Source of the DNA: an uncultured Lachnospiraceae bacterium
GTDB taxonomy: Bacteria > Bacillota > Clostridia > Lachnospirales > Lachnospiraceae
Direction of reading: 5' to 3'
Assembly: GCA_910583835.1 (NCBI GenBank)
Contig: CAJTYM010000022.1
Location: 1-64,000 of the forward strand
Length of the DNA stretch: 64,000 nt
The notes beneath the pieces are model-generated. The model did no database searches and was not told the DNA's origin. It worked only from the letters and a program-made list of their open reading frames with translations. Below, piece by piece: positions 51,666 through 59,412 of the stretch. The first letter of the stretch is position 1, and every line of letters starts with the position of its first letter. A program made the translations under genes and the position numbers.

Positions 51666-52766
51666 TCACACCCACTCATGCAGATAAACCGCTGTATTCC
51701 CAAATAGCCTTTCCGTAAGTTCCATGATATCCAGATGCTCCCTTACCCCGGCTCTGTGTATCCGCCTTATGCTGCCGCCCCTGCAATCGATATCAATCTG
51801 GAAACAGCCCTCATTTGCGGCAATAACCGAATCCGTCACATCCACCCGATACTGTATGGGCTTGCCGCTTTGCAGCAGCGGCACAAGCGAGAAAAGGTTT
51901 GTCAGGCGCACCATCATCCGTGAAGATGTGAATGATATCCTGTCGTACGCCACACAGCCTGCCTCTTTCAGGGCAGCGCTGCAGATTTGCCCCGCCTCTT
52001 CTTTCGTAACGTCCTCTTCTAAGAGAATCTCCTTAATTTCTGCTGTTACGGTTCCTTGAGAACGATTGATACTGTAAAAAATAAGCCCATTCATCCCCTG
52101 CCAGTTCTCTGACACCAGCGCACCGCCATGTTCTGCTGCCAATTCTGCCAGCAGACGGCGGCAATATTGTTCCTCGCGCCAGATAAAAACCTCACATCTG
52201 CGTTCTAATACCCGGTTGGAAAATACCGCCATCCTTGCCGCATCTTCTGCACTTGCCCGCCGCCATCTTCCTGCACCGGCAACTTCCAGAGAAGCTGCCC
52301 TTATCATTTCCTGCCCGGATTCCCGGGCAAAGCAGATGCCGCCCCTGTCGAGGTAAGGCTGGTTAGGAAAAAACACAAACCCCTGGCCCCGGTAATACGC
52401 CGGGTCTGCCGGAAGCAAAAAAGTAAAGGGGACTTCCCCGGCTGCCAAATCCTGCAGAAGACTTGCCATCACCAGCCCCATTTTCCCTCGCCTACGGTAA
52501 GCAATGTCCGTTGCCACCGCCACAATGTAAGGGATTTGCCTCCTATGCCCATAAATACTGAGGTTGTATGGATTCAGATGAATCATAACATGGAAGGAAC
52601 TGTCCTGTTCAGCCCCTTCCATTACCATAATTTCATTATCTTTCGTCTTAAGGCTATAGTAATAATCTACAAACTCCTGGGAATCTTCGGGAAAGGCACT
52701 CTCATACATTGGCCTAGTTGCCTGTTTCTCCTCCTGACTCAGATAGCGTATCCTGCTGCTTTCCAT
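51666..52766 (-). CDS. GNAT-family N-acetyltransferase (Eis-like)
   Basis: 366 residues. The N-terminal GNAT domain has the acetyl-CoA-binding loop (VAVATDIAYRRRGKMGLVMASLL, near residue 80). A second GNAT-like half and a C-terminal SCP2-like end (QIDIDCRGGSIRRIHRAG) follow, the layout of Eis-type enzymes. The substrate is unknown; relatives acetylate amines of antibiotics or proteins. Confidence 0.85.
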   Translation of the reverse strand: MESSRIRYLSQEEKQATRPMYESAFPEDSQEFVDYYYSLKTKDNEIMVMEGAEQDSSFHVMIHLNPYNLSIYGHRRQIPYIVAVATDIAYRRRGKMGLVMASLLQDLAAGEVPFTFLLPADPAYYRGQGFVFFPNQPYLDRGGICFARESGQEMIRAASLEVAGAGRWRRASAEDAARMAVFSNRVLERRCEVFIWREEQYCRRLLAELAAEHGGALVSENWQGMNGLIFYSINRSQGTVTAEIKEILLEEDVTKEEAGQICSAALKEAGCVAYDRISFTSSRMMVRLTNLFSLVPLLQSGKPIQYRVDVTDSVIAANEGCFQIDIDCRGGSIRRIHRAGVREHLDIMELTERLFGNTAVYLHEWV

Positions 52767-52903
52767 GGTCCTTCCTTCTCAATCCAGTACTTTTCCACCG
52801 CCGTATGCATAAATATGCATAACAAAGAGGGCTTTTATCTTATAGGAAAGCCTGTACTTTTACCCATTCATGCAACACGGTCTTCCTATAAGAGAACTAA
52901 CAG

Positions 52904-53455
52904 CTAAATTGACTGCTGTTTCGTACATCCGCCGCAGCCTTCACAGTTCCTTGCGCTGTCATAGGCAGCCACGCTTCCCTCATATAATCCGGTCAGGGAG
53001 CAGATTGCCTGTGCAGAAATTCCCTCCTGCCTGCCGCTAAATCCCAAACCTTCTTCTGTCGTTGCCTTGACATTGACCTGATTGTCCGCAATCGCCAGCA
53101 CATTGGCAATATTCTGCTCCATCTGTGCGATATATGGCCGCAGTTTAGGCTTCTGCGCAATAACAGTCGCATCGATGTTCTCGACCACATATCCTTGCTG
53201 CCGCAGCAGCTCTCCCACATGCGCCAGCAGCTTCATGCTGGATATTCCCTTATACGCTTCGTCAGTATCTGGGAAATGTTTGCCGATATCTGAAAGCGCA
53301 GCCGCCCCCAACAATGCATCCATAATGGCATGTATGAGCACATCCGCATCGGAATGCCCATCAAGCCCTAATTCATGTGCAATTTCCACGCCGCCGAGAA
53401 TCAGCTTCCTGCCCTCCGTCAGCCTGTGCACATCGTATCCAATCCCTACTCTCAT
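52904..53455 (-). CDS. ispF: 2-C-methyl-D-erythritol 2,4-cyclodiphosphate synthase with Cys-rich tail
   Basis: 183 residues. Metal ligands in GIGYDVHRL and HSDADVLIHAIMDALLG, then DIGKHFPDTDEAYKG and the C-terminal core VNVKATTEEGLGFSGRQEGISAQAICSL. It catalyses the cyclisation step of the MEP isoprenoid pathway. The usual length is near 157; here about 25 extra residues end in NCEGCGGCTKQQSI, a CxxCxxC motif. Confidence 0.94.
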   Translation of the reverse strand: MRVGIGYDVHRLTEGRKLILGGVEIAHELGLDGHSDADVLIHAIMDALLGAAALSDIGKHFPDTDEAYKGISSMKLLAHVGELLRQQGYVVENIDATVIAQKPKLRPYIAQMEQNIANVLAIADNQVNVKATTEEGLGFSGRQEGISAQAICSLTGLYEGSVAAYDSARNCEGCGGCTKQQSI

Positions 53456-53458
53456 TCT

Positions 53459-53983
53459 TTATTTACCTTCATATGTAATGAGGCTGTCCACATGATACCC
53501 GGCAAGCTTCTCCCTGCCCTTTAATCCGGCAAGCTCCATTACAAAACAGATCTTGACCACCTCGCCGCCAAGCTGTTCCACCAATTTAATAATTGCTTCG
53601 GTAGTTCCGCCGGTAGCAATCAGGTCATCCACAATAGCTACTTTCTGCCCTGGTCTGATGGCATCTTTATGCATCTCAACCACAGCGCTCCCATATTCCA
53701 AATCATATTTCTCTGAAATAACCTCACAGGGCAGTTTGCCTTGCTTACGGACCGGCACAAATCCTTTGCGTTCCTCATATGCCACCGGAACGCCAAAAAT
53801 AAAGCCTCTTGATTCCGGTCCCACCACAACATCGTACTCTACATCCTTAAGGCTTTGCAAAAGCCCATCAATTGCCAGATGCAGCCCCTCTGCATCCTGC
53901 AAAATGCTGGTTACGTCCCTGAAAATAATTCCCGGCTCCGGAAAATCGGGAATGCTTCTTACATATTCTTCTAATTTTTTCAT
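53459..53983 (-). CDS. apt: Adenine phosphoribosyltransferase
   Basis: 174 residues. The 13-residue PRPP motif VAIVDDLIATGGT is near residue 118, with the flexible loop (RKQGKLPCEVISEKYDLEYG) and the opening FPEPGIIFRDVTSIL typical of Apt. It salvages adenine to AMP. The gap to ispF downstream is 3 bases. Confidence 0.96.
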   Translation of the reverse strand: MKKLEEYVRSIPDFPEPGIIFRDVTSILQDAEGLHLAIDGLLQSLKDVEYDVVVGPESRGFIFGVPVAYEERKGFVPVRKQGKLPCEVISEKYDLEYGSAVVEMHKDAIRPGQKVAIVDDLIATGGTTEAIIKLVEQLGGEVVKICFVMELAGLKGREKLAGYHVDSLITYEGK

Positions 53984-54183
53984 TTGCTTATCCTCCTGAT
54001 ATAGTTACAGTATAGTATAACCCCTTTTTTTATACAAGCTGTTTTTGGAAAAGATTCCTTTCCGGGCAGCAACTTACGGTTCTTTTGTTTCTTCGACAGC
54101 AGACAGCGGCAATTTACACGATTTTCCAGCATTCCTCCAAGATTTTTTCCACTATCTTAGCACCCTTTTCCCGGGGTTTTTGG

Positions 54184-54189
54184 TATAAT
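54184..54189 (+). promoter_or_regulatory. Possible -10 box of the small 54-residue gene
   Basis: TATAAT lies 68 bases before the ATG at 54257, preceded by TGG (a TGn-like context). No convincing -35 box is seen. Confidence 0.35.
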
Positions 54190-54256
54190 GTTATCAAATC
54201 ATAAACGCGTGGTAACGCACAGAAATTGGCATAACATTAATAACCGAGGTGAGTAA

Positions 54257-54421
54257 ATGCAGGCCAACAACACATCTTCAAACAGCACGATTGATTCAAT
54301 GGAACGATTGCGGAATGAAAATGTTCTCTTACTCGAAGAGAACAGAAAATTGACCGAAACTATCGACTGGATGCACGACACCATCTGGCGTCTCGTGCGC
54401 ACACAACGCCCGGAAAACTAA
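54257..54421 (+). CDS. 54-residue coiled-coil-like small protein
   Basis: Reads MQANNTSSNSTIDSMERLRN, then a heptad-like stretch (NENVLLLEENRKLTETIDWMHDTIWRLV). GAGGTG lies five bases before the ATG and a TATAAT is upstream, so it is probably a real gene on the strand opposite its neighbours. Its stop is six bases from the end of the convergent NYN gene. No family recognised; the shape suggests an oligomerising helix. Confidence 0.7.
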   Translation: MQANNTSSNSTIDSMERLRNENVLLLEENRKLTETIDWMHDTIWRLVRTQRPEN

Positions 54422-54426
54422 TCCTT

Positions 54427-55230
54427 TCAGTCTTCTCTTTTGCGCACCAGTACGATTTTGGTGATTCCATTGCTGGAATCATCTTTTCGGGTCTGCAATT
54501 CCGGGAACGATTCAATCAGTTTGCCAAATTTAGCAAATCCATAATTCCTGCAGTCAAAATCTGAATACATCCTCTGTATCATATTGCCCAATTCCGACAG
54601 GTACATCCAGCCATCCTCATCTGAATTTTCATCCAACAGGGAAATTACCATTTCCTTAATTGCACGAAGGTTTGTAATCGGCTGCGCATCTTTGGACTGC
54701 CCCCCTGGCAATAACGCCTTTTCTGCCGGCACACATTTAATCTCCTGTCTCCTCGTGCGTTCCGCTGCATTATTTTTCTGCACCGGATGGTGATTCTTAT
54801 AAAGCACATCCAATGTCTTAAACTGCTCACATGCCCGGACAAACGGCGTCGGCGTCTTACTCTCACCCATGCCAATCACACGTTTCCCGGACTCCCGAAG
54901 CCGCATTGCCAGTTTTGTAAAATCGCTGTCAGAAGAGACTATGATAAATCCGTCTACATCATTCGTATAGAGAATATCCATGGCATCAATAATCATCGCA
55001 GAATCGGAAGAATTCTTCCCCACAGTATAACTGTACTGCTGTATGGGCGATAATGAATTTTCCAATAGTGAATCTTTCCAGGAATTCTTAGCTGTCGCCG
55101 TCCAGTCTCCATAAATCCTGCGGATGGTAATATTTCCAAGAGACTGCGCCTCCTTTGTGACAATTCCGATGTACTTTGAAGACACATTCTCTGCATCAAT
55201 CAACAGGGCATATTTATTTTCATCCCTCAT
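54427..55230 (-). CDS. NYN-domain (LabA-like) protein with OST-HTH/LOTUS domain
   Basis: 267 residues. The NYN/PIN-like domain spans 1-150 with acidic residues in ALLIDAENVSSKY and IIVSSDSDFTKLAMRLRE (the metal-binding Asp set). The C-terminal 80 residues (LDENSDEDGWMYLSELGNMIQRMYSDFDCRNYGFAKFGKLIES) form an OST-HTH/LOTUS domain, an RNA-binding fold. It is probably an RNA-processing ribonuclease; substrates are unknown. Confidence 0.9.
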   Translation of the reverse strand: MRDENKYALLIDAENVSSKYIGIVTKEAQSLGNITIRRIYGDWTATAKNSWKDSLLENSLSPIQQYSYTVGKNSSDSAMIIDAMDILYTNDVDGFIIVSSDSDFTKLAMRLRESGKRVIGMGESKTPTPFVRACEQFKTLDVLYKNHHPVQKNNAAERTRRQEIKCVPAEKALLPGGQSKDAQPITNLRAIKEMVISLLDENSDEDGWMYLSELGNMIQRMYSDFDCRNYGFAKFGKLIESFPELQTRKDDSSNGITKIVLVRKRED

Positions 55231-55388
55231 TCCGTTACTCCTTTCAACACATTACCATTTATTTTAACCTCCGCAACAATTATAATACTTTCTATTTGTG
55301 AAAACAACAAAAGATTCAAGAAGAATTTTTCTCCTATTTTTGTACATACTATCTAAAAGTATTTTATTTTCAGAAAGGAGAATATTTT

Positions 55389-55700
55389 ATGCTTGATAAA
55401 GAGATTGATAAATACCTGCAGAATACCTATGACGACGGCAATATCCCGGAAATAGACCTGCCCGGGCGCGCAGACGCCCCCTCCGGTTCAAACCGCTATG
55501 GCGATTCGCCCATCGATGACCCGCCCGGACAAAACAGTTACGGAGATGTGCCCATCGGCGACCCCGGAAACAGCCATTCCAATCCCTCAGGGGACAACAA
55601 TTCCAATCCCACGGGGGACAACAACCTGGTATGGGTCACTCCCCCAGTGCTGCTTTCCCAATCTGAGGGACCCGCACCAAACGCTATCGGCGGAATATAA
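55389..55700 (+). CDS. Gly/Pro/Asn-rich hypothetical protein
   Basis: 103 residues, acidic and low in complexity (GDSPIDDPPGQNSYGDVPIGDPGN; short repeats of NSNPxGDNN), probably disordered. There is no signal peptide. AGAAAGGAG precedes the ATG. It lies nine bases before eda, so is probably in its operon. Function unknown. Confidence 0.65.
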   Translation: MLDKEIDKYLQNTYDDGNIPEIDLPGRADAPSGSNRYGDSPIDDPPGQNSYGDVPIGDPGNSHSNPSGDNNSNPTGDNNLVWVTPPVLLSQSEGPAPNAIGGI

Positions 55701-55709
55701 GGAGGGTTT

Positions 55710-56339
55710 ATGGAGAATATATTAGAACAAATTACCCAAAAACGTATCGTGCCGGTGGTAGTCCTCCGCAACATTGCCGATGCCAAACCATTGGCACAGG
55801 CGCTTTGCGATGGCGGGCTGCCCTGTGCAGAAATTACCTTTCGCACCGAAACTGCTGCCGATGCCATCAAGATTATGTCTGAGGAGTTCCCTGATATGCT
55901 TTTGGGCGCCGGCACTGTCCTTACCCCGGCACAGGCTGACCAGGCGATGAAAGCCGGCGCTAAATTCATCGTCAGCCCAGGACTCAACCCCACGATGGTG
56001 AAGCATTGCATCAAGAAGAAATATCCGGTCATCCCAGGCGTCAACAATCCCAGTGACATAGAAGCCGCTCTTTCTTTCGGGCTGACTTTCGTAAAGTTTT
56101 TCCCGGCAGAAGCCTCCGGTGGCCTGGAAATGATAAAAGCGCTGTCCGCCCCCTACCCGCAGATGCGCTTCATGCCCACTGGCGGAATCACGCCGGAGAA
56201 TCTTCACACCTATCTTGCCAATGACAAGATAGCTGCCTGCGGCGGAACCTGGATGGTGCGGGACGAATTGCTTAAATTACAGAACTTTGATGAGATAAAG
56301 CGGCTGACTGAAGATGCCTTGCGGACAGTCCGCAGCTGA
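55710..56339 (+). CDS. eda: KDPG/KHG aldolase
   Basis: 209 residues, class I aldolase. The catalytic Glu is in CAEITFRTETA and the Schiff-base Lys in FVKFFPAEASGG (near residue 131). LLGAGTVLTPAQADQAMKAGAKFIVSPG is a further family block. It splits 2-keto-3-deoxy-6-phosphogluconate into pyruvate and glyceraldehyde-3-phosphate. AAGGAGG precedes the ATG. It is followed by kdgK. Confidence 0.95.
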   Translation: MENILEQITQKRIVPVVVLRNIADAKPLAQALCDGGLPCAEITFRTETAADAIKIMSEEFPDMLLGAGTVLTPAQADQAMKAGAKFIVSPGLNPTMVKHCIKKKYPVIPGVNNPSDIEAALSFGLTFVKFFPAEASGGLEMIKALSAPYPQMRFMPTGGITPENLHTYLANDKIAACGGTWMVRDELLKLQNFDEIKRLTEDALRTVRS

Positions 56340-56368
56340 CAGCAGTTTATCAGAAAAGGAGAACTACT

Positions 56369-57397
56369 ATGACAGGAAAAAAAATAATCACTTTTGGCGA
56401 ACTGATGCTGCGCCTTGCCCCGGAAGGTTACAAGCGATTTGTACAGTCTGATACCCTGGGCGCAACTTATGGCGGAGGAGAGGCAAATGTCTGCGTGTCG
56501 CTGGCTAATTATGGCTTCCATGCAGTATTTGTATCGCGTCTGCCCACACACGAAATTGGGCAGTCTGGAATCAATGCCTTACGGAAATATGGCGTGGATA
56601 CCTCCTATATCGCCCGGGGCGGCAGCCGCGTTGGCATCTATTATCTGGAAAAAGGCGCTTCCCAAAGACCTTCCAAGGTTATCTATGACCGTGAAGGTTC
56701 TGCACTGTCCACTGCCACCGATAGGGATTTCTGCTGGAAAGAAATTTTCACGGGTGCAGACTGGTTCCATTTCACCGGAATTACCCCTGCCTTAAACGAC
56801 ACCTTGGCTGACCTGTGCCTTGCGGCATGTAAGGCAGCAAAAGAGGCCGGCGTTACCATTTCCTGTGATTTAAATTACCGGAACAAACTATGGAGCAAAG
56901 AAAAAGCAGGACAGGTCATGGCACAGCTCTGCAAGTACGTGGACGTATGCATCGCCAACGAGGAAGATGCCGCCGATGTGTTCGGCATCAAATCTTCCGG
57001 CACTGATGTCACGGCTGGAACCGTCAACCACGAAGGATACAAAGAGGTAGCCAGGCAGCTGAAAGAACAATTTGGATTTTCTAAGGTCGCCATCACCTTG
57101 CGGGAATCCATTTCCGCTAACGACAATGACTGGTCCGCCATGCTCTACGATGGCACAGACTATTATTTCAGCCGCAAATACCACATGCACATCGTGGACC
57201 GTGTGGGCGGCGGCGACAGCTTCGGCGGCGGCCTGATTGCAGCCTCCCTGATGGGCTATGATGCCCAGAAAACGATTGACTTTGCCGTAGCTGCTTCCTG
57301 CCTCAAGCACTCTATTGAGGGGGACTTCAATCTCGTCACCCTGGACGAGGTATTGAAACTGGCAGGCGGCGATGCTTCCGGTCGCGTACAGCGGTAA
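56369..57397 (+). CDS. kdgK: 2-keto-3-deoxygluconate kinase (PfkB family)
   Basis: 342 residues, a ribokinase-fold sugar kinase. N-terminal FGELMLRLAPEGYKRF and the C-terminal active-site loop GGGDSFGGGLIAASL, with the catalytic Asp (consensus GAGD) near residue 275. Next to eda it supplies KDPG from KDG, the shared end of hexuronate and pectin catabolism. AAAAGGAG precedes the ATG. Confidence 0.92.
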   Translation: MTGKKIITFGELMLRLAPEGYKRFVQSDTLGATYGGGEANVCVSLANYGFHAVFVSRLPTHEIGQSGINALRKYGVDTSYIARGGSRVGIYYLEKGASQRPSKVIYDREGSALSTATDRDFCWKEIFTGADWFHFTGITPALNDTLADLCLAACKAAKEAGVTISCDLNYRNKLWSKEKAGQVMAQLCKYVDVCIANEEDAADVFGIKSSGTDVTAGTVNHEGYKEVARQLKEQFGFSKVAITLRESISANDNDWSAMLYDGTDYYFSRKYHMHIVDRVGGGDSFGGGLIAASLMGYDAQKTIDFAVAASCLKHSIEGDFNLVTLDEVLKLAGGDASGRVQR

Positions 57398-57504
57398 CAG
57401 TCTGCTGTTATGAAATGAAGAAAGTAAGCCTACCTCTCTCTGAGACTGACAGATTTCTACGCCAATTCACCCTGTCGGCTGGCTGGCAGTCCATCTGCGG
57501 ACTG

Positions 57505-57915
57505 TCAGCTCATCATGCCGCCAGCCATGCCGGATGCCGTACAGAGAATCAAGGTTGTGAAAAACCTCGACAGTTCCATGTTAATTCCTTTCTGGAACAA
57601 AATAGAGCCGATAACCAAAATTAGGAAATAAGCCGCCCCCATAAGCATCCCCCATAAAAATCTTCTTGTCTTCATCACCTTTCCGCTTAGGAAACCTCCC
57701 AGAAATCCAGATAATACATAGATTACCACAATCCCTACGGACACCACGGACTCGCTAAGCTGCATTTTATAAAGCATTGCTGATAACACCAACAGCAGCG
57801 CCCCGGTCACCAAATACATGGCGAGCAAAATTTTTAAAATGGTAAGTGCCGATACTCTGATTTTCTTTTCCCCCTGTGCCTGCACATGTTTTTTTCTTGA
57901 ATGATTGTTTTCCAT
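57505..57915 (-). CDS. TIGR04086-family four-helix membrane protein
   Basis: 136 residues with a basic N-terminus (RKKHVQAQGEKKIRV) and four membrane segments with glycine-rich turns (VLSGFLGGFLSGKVMKTRRFLWGMLMGAAYFLIL; TASGMAGGMMS). It is common in Clostridia, sometimes near YajC/SecDF genes. Function unknown. It is convergent with kdgK. Confidence 0.8.
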   Translation of the reverse strand: MENNHSRKKHVQAQGEKKIRVSALTILKILLAMYLVTGALLLVLSAMLYKMQLSESVVSVGIVVIYVLSGFLGGFLSGKVMKTRRFLWGMLMGAAYFLILVIGSILFQKGINMELSRFFTTLILCTASGMAGGMMS

Positions 57916-58078
57916 TTCCGCTTCCTCCCTTTGCTATACAAATGATAGAATGTCCATTCATCCTAAAATATTCTATTCCTGCTGCCGACAAACTATTCCT
58001 TGCAAAAATCCGATTCTTCCTTTATATTATTAGATATTGATACATAAAATTATGCATATACCGAAAGGAGCGATATTT

Positions 58079-59350
58079 TTGGACTCAGGTGAAGCCATTC
58101 AACTATTGGTTGTCGTTATCTTACTGTTTTTATCAGCATTTTTCTCCTCTGCGGAGACAGCTCTGACCACTTTCAACAGGATTCGCATTAAGAGCCTTGC
58201 CGATGAGGGCGACAAGCGCGCCAAACGCGTGCTTGAGGTTACCAGTGATTCCGGCAAAATGCTCAGCGCCATACTGATTGGCAACAATGTTGTGAACCTG
58301 TCCGCATCTTCCCTGGCAACCGCACTTGCCATACAGATTTTCGGCAATGCCGGAGCCGGGATTGCCACCGGAGCCCTCACGGTCCTCGTGTTGATTTTCG
58401 GTGAAATTTCCCCCAAAACGCTTGCCACCATCCATGCAGATAAGATTGCACTCTCCTATGCCGGTCTTATCCGGATGCTTATGAAGGTCCTGACGCCTGT
58501 GATTTTTATTATCAACAAATTGTCGATGGGCTTTTTGATACTGCTCAGAGTCAATGTGGCAGATGGGCAGAACGCCCTCACAGAAGCGGAGCTGCGGACG
58601 ATTATGGATGTCGGGCACAAAGAAGGCGTGATTGAGCCGGAAGAACACATGATGATCAATAACGTGTTTGACTTCGGAGATTCCCAAGCGAAAGAAATCA
58701 TGGTTCCCCGCATCGACATGACATTTGCCGACATCAACAGCAGCTATGAGGAACTGATTAATATCTTCCGCACAGATAAATTTACGCGTCTCCCAATTTA
58801 CGAGGAGTCCACGGACAATGTCATCGGCACAGTCAACATGAAAGACCTGCTGCTCTATGAGAACCGGGAGAATTTTTCCGTGCGGGATATATTGCGCAAA
58901 CCGTTTTACACTTATGAACACAAAAAGACCATCGACCTTTTAATTGAGATGAAAAAATCGTCTTTCAATATTGCCATTGTATTGGATGAATACGGCGTCA
59001 CCGCCGGTCTGATTACGCTGGAAGACATTCTGGAGGAAATCGTTGGGGAAATCCGCGATGAATACGATATGGACGAGGAAGACCCCATCCAGAAGCTGGG
59101 AGAGCGGGAATACCTGGTACAGGGTACGATGAACTTAGAGGACTTGTGCAATCTGCTGGGCTTATCTCTTTCCTCGGAAGATTACGATACAGTAGGCGGT
59201 TACATGATTGAATTGTTAGACCACCTGCCCGAGCCTGGGGAATCCATTATTACGCCTGAGAACGTCTACCTGCGTGTGGAAGACACCGATAAGAACCGTA
59301 TCAACAAATTATTCCTGCGACTTCCCGGGCAAGAAGAAAACGGGGATTGA
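58079..59350 (+). CDS. CNNM/CorC (HlyC) family membrane protein
   Basis: About 423 residues. The DUF21/CNNM membrane domain (AFFSSAETALTTFNRIRIKSLADEGD, then three or four membrane segments) occupies the first 190. A CBS pair (ImVPRIDMTFADINSS...; LEDILEEIVGEIRDEYD) and a CorC_HlyC domain follow. Relatives move Mg2+ or Co2+. The start is TTG at 58079, eight bases after AAAGGAG. Longer frames from 58037 lack a site. Confidence 0.9.
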   Translation: MDSGEAIQLLVVVILLFLSAFFSSAETALTTFNRIRIKSLADEGDKRAKRVLEVTSDSGKMLSAILIGNNVVNLSASSLATALAIQIFGNAGAGIATGALTVLVLIFGEISPKTLATIHADKIALSYAGLIRMLMKVLTPVIFIINKLSMGFLILLRVNVADGQNALTEAELRTIMDVGHKEGVIEPEEHMMINNVFDFGDSQAKEIMVPRIDMTFADINSSYEELINIFRTDKFTRLPIYEESTDNVIGTVNMKDLLLYENRENFSVRDILRKPFYTYEHKKTIDLLIEMKKSSFNIAIVLDEYGVTAGLITLEDILEEIVGEIRDEYDMDEEDPIQKLGEREYLVQGTMNLEDLCNLLGLSLSSEDYDTVGGYMIELLDHLPEPGESIITPENVYLRVEDTDKNRINKLFLRLPGQEENGD

Positions 59351-59366
59351 AAAAAGAGAAATAAGG

Positions 59367-59392
59367 GAGGAGGCCCCCGAAAGAGCCTCCTC
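59367..59392. terminator. Bidirectional terminator
   Basis: GAGGAGGC and GCCTCCTC pair over 8 bp around a CCCCGAAAGA-type loop. It lies between the convergent CNNM and glgP genes, with modest T-rich sequence on each side. Confidence 0.75.
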
Positions 59393-59412
59393 TTGCACAT
59401 CTTTGTTTCTTC

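Noticed and set aside
58133..58921. 262-codon antisense frame across the CNNM gene
   Set aside because: Shadow frame; His/Asp-rich composition with no domain.
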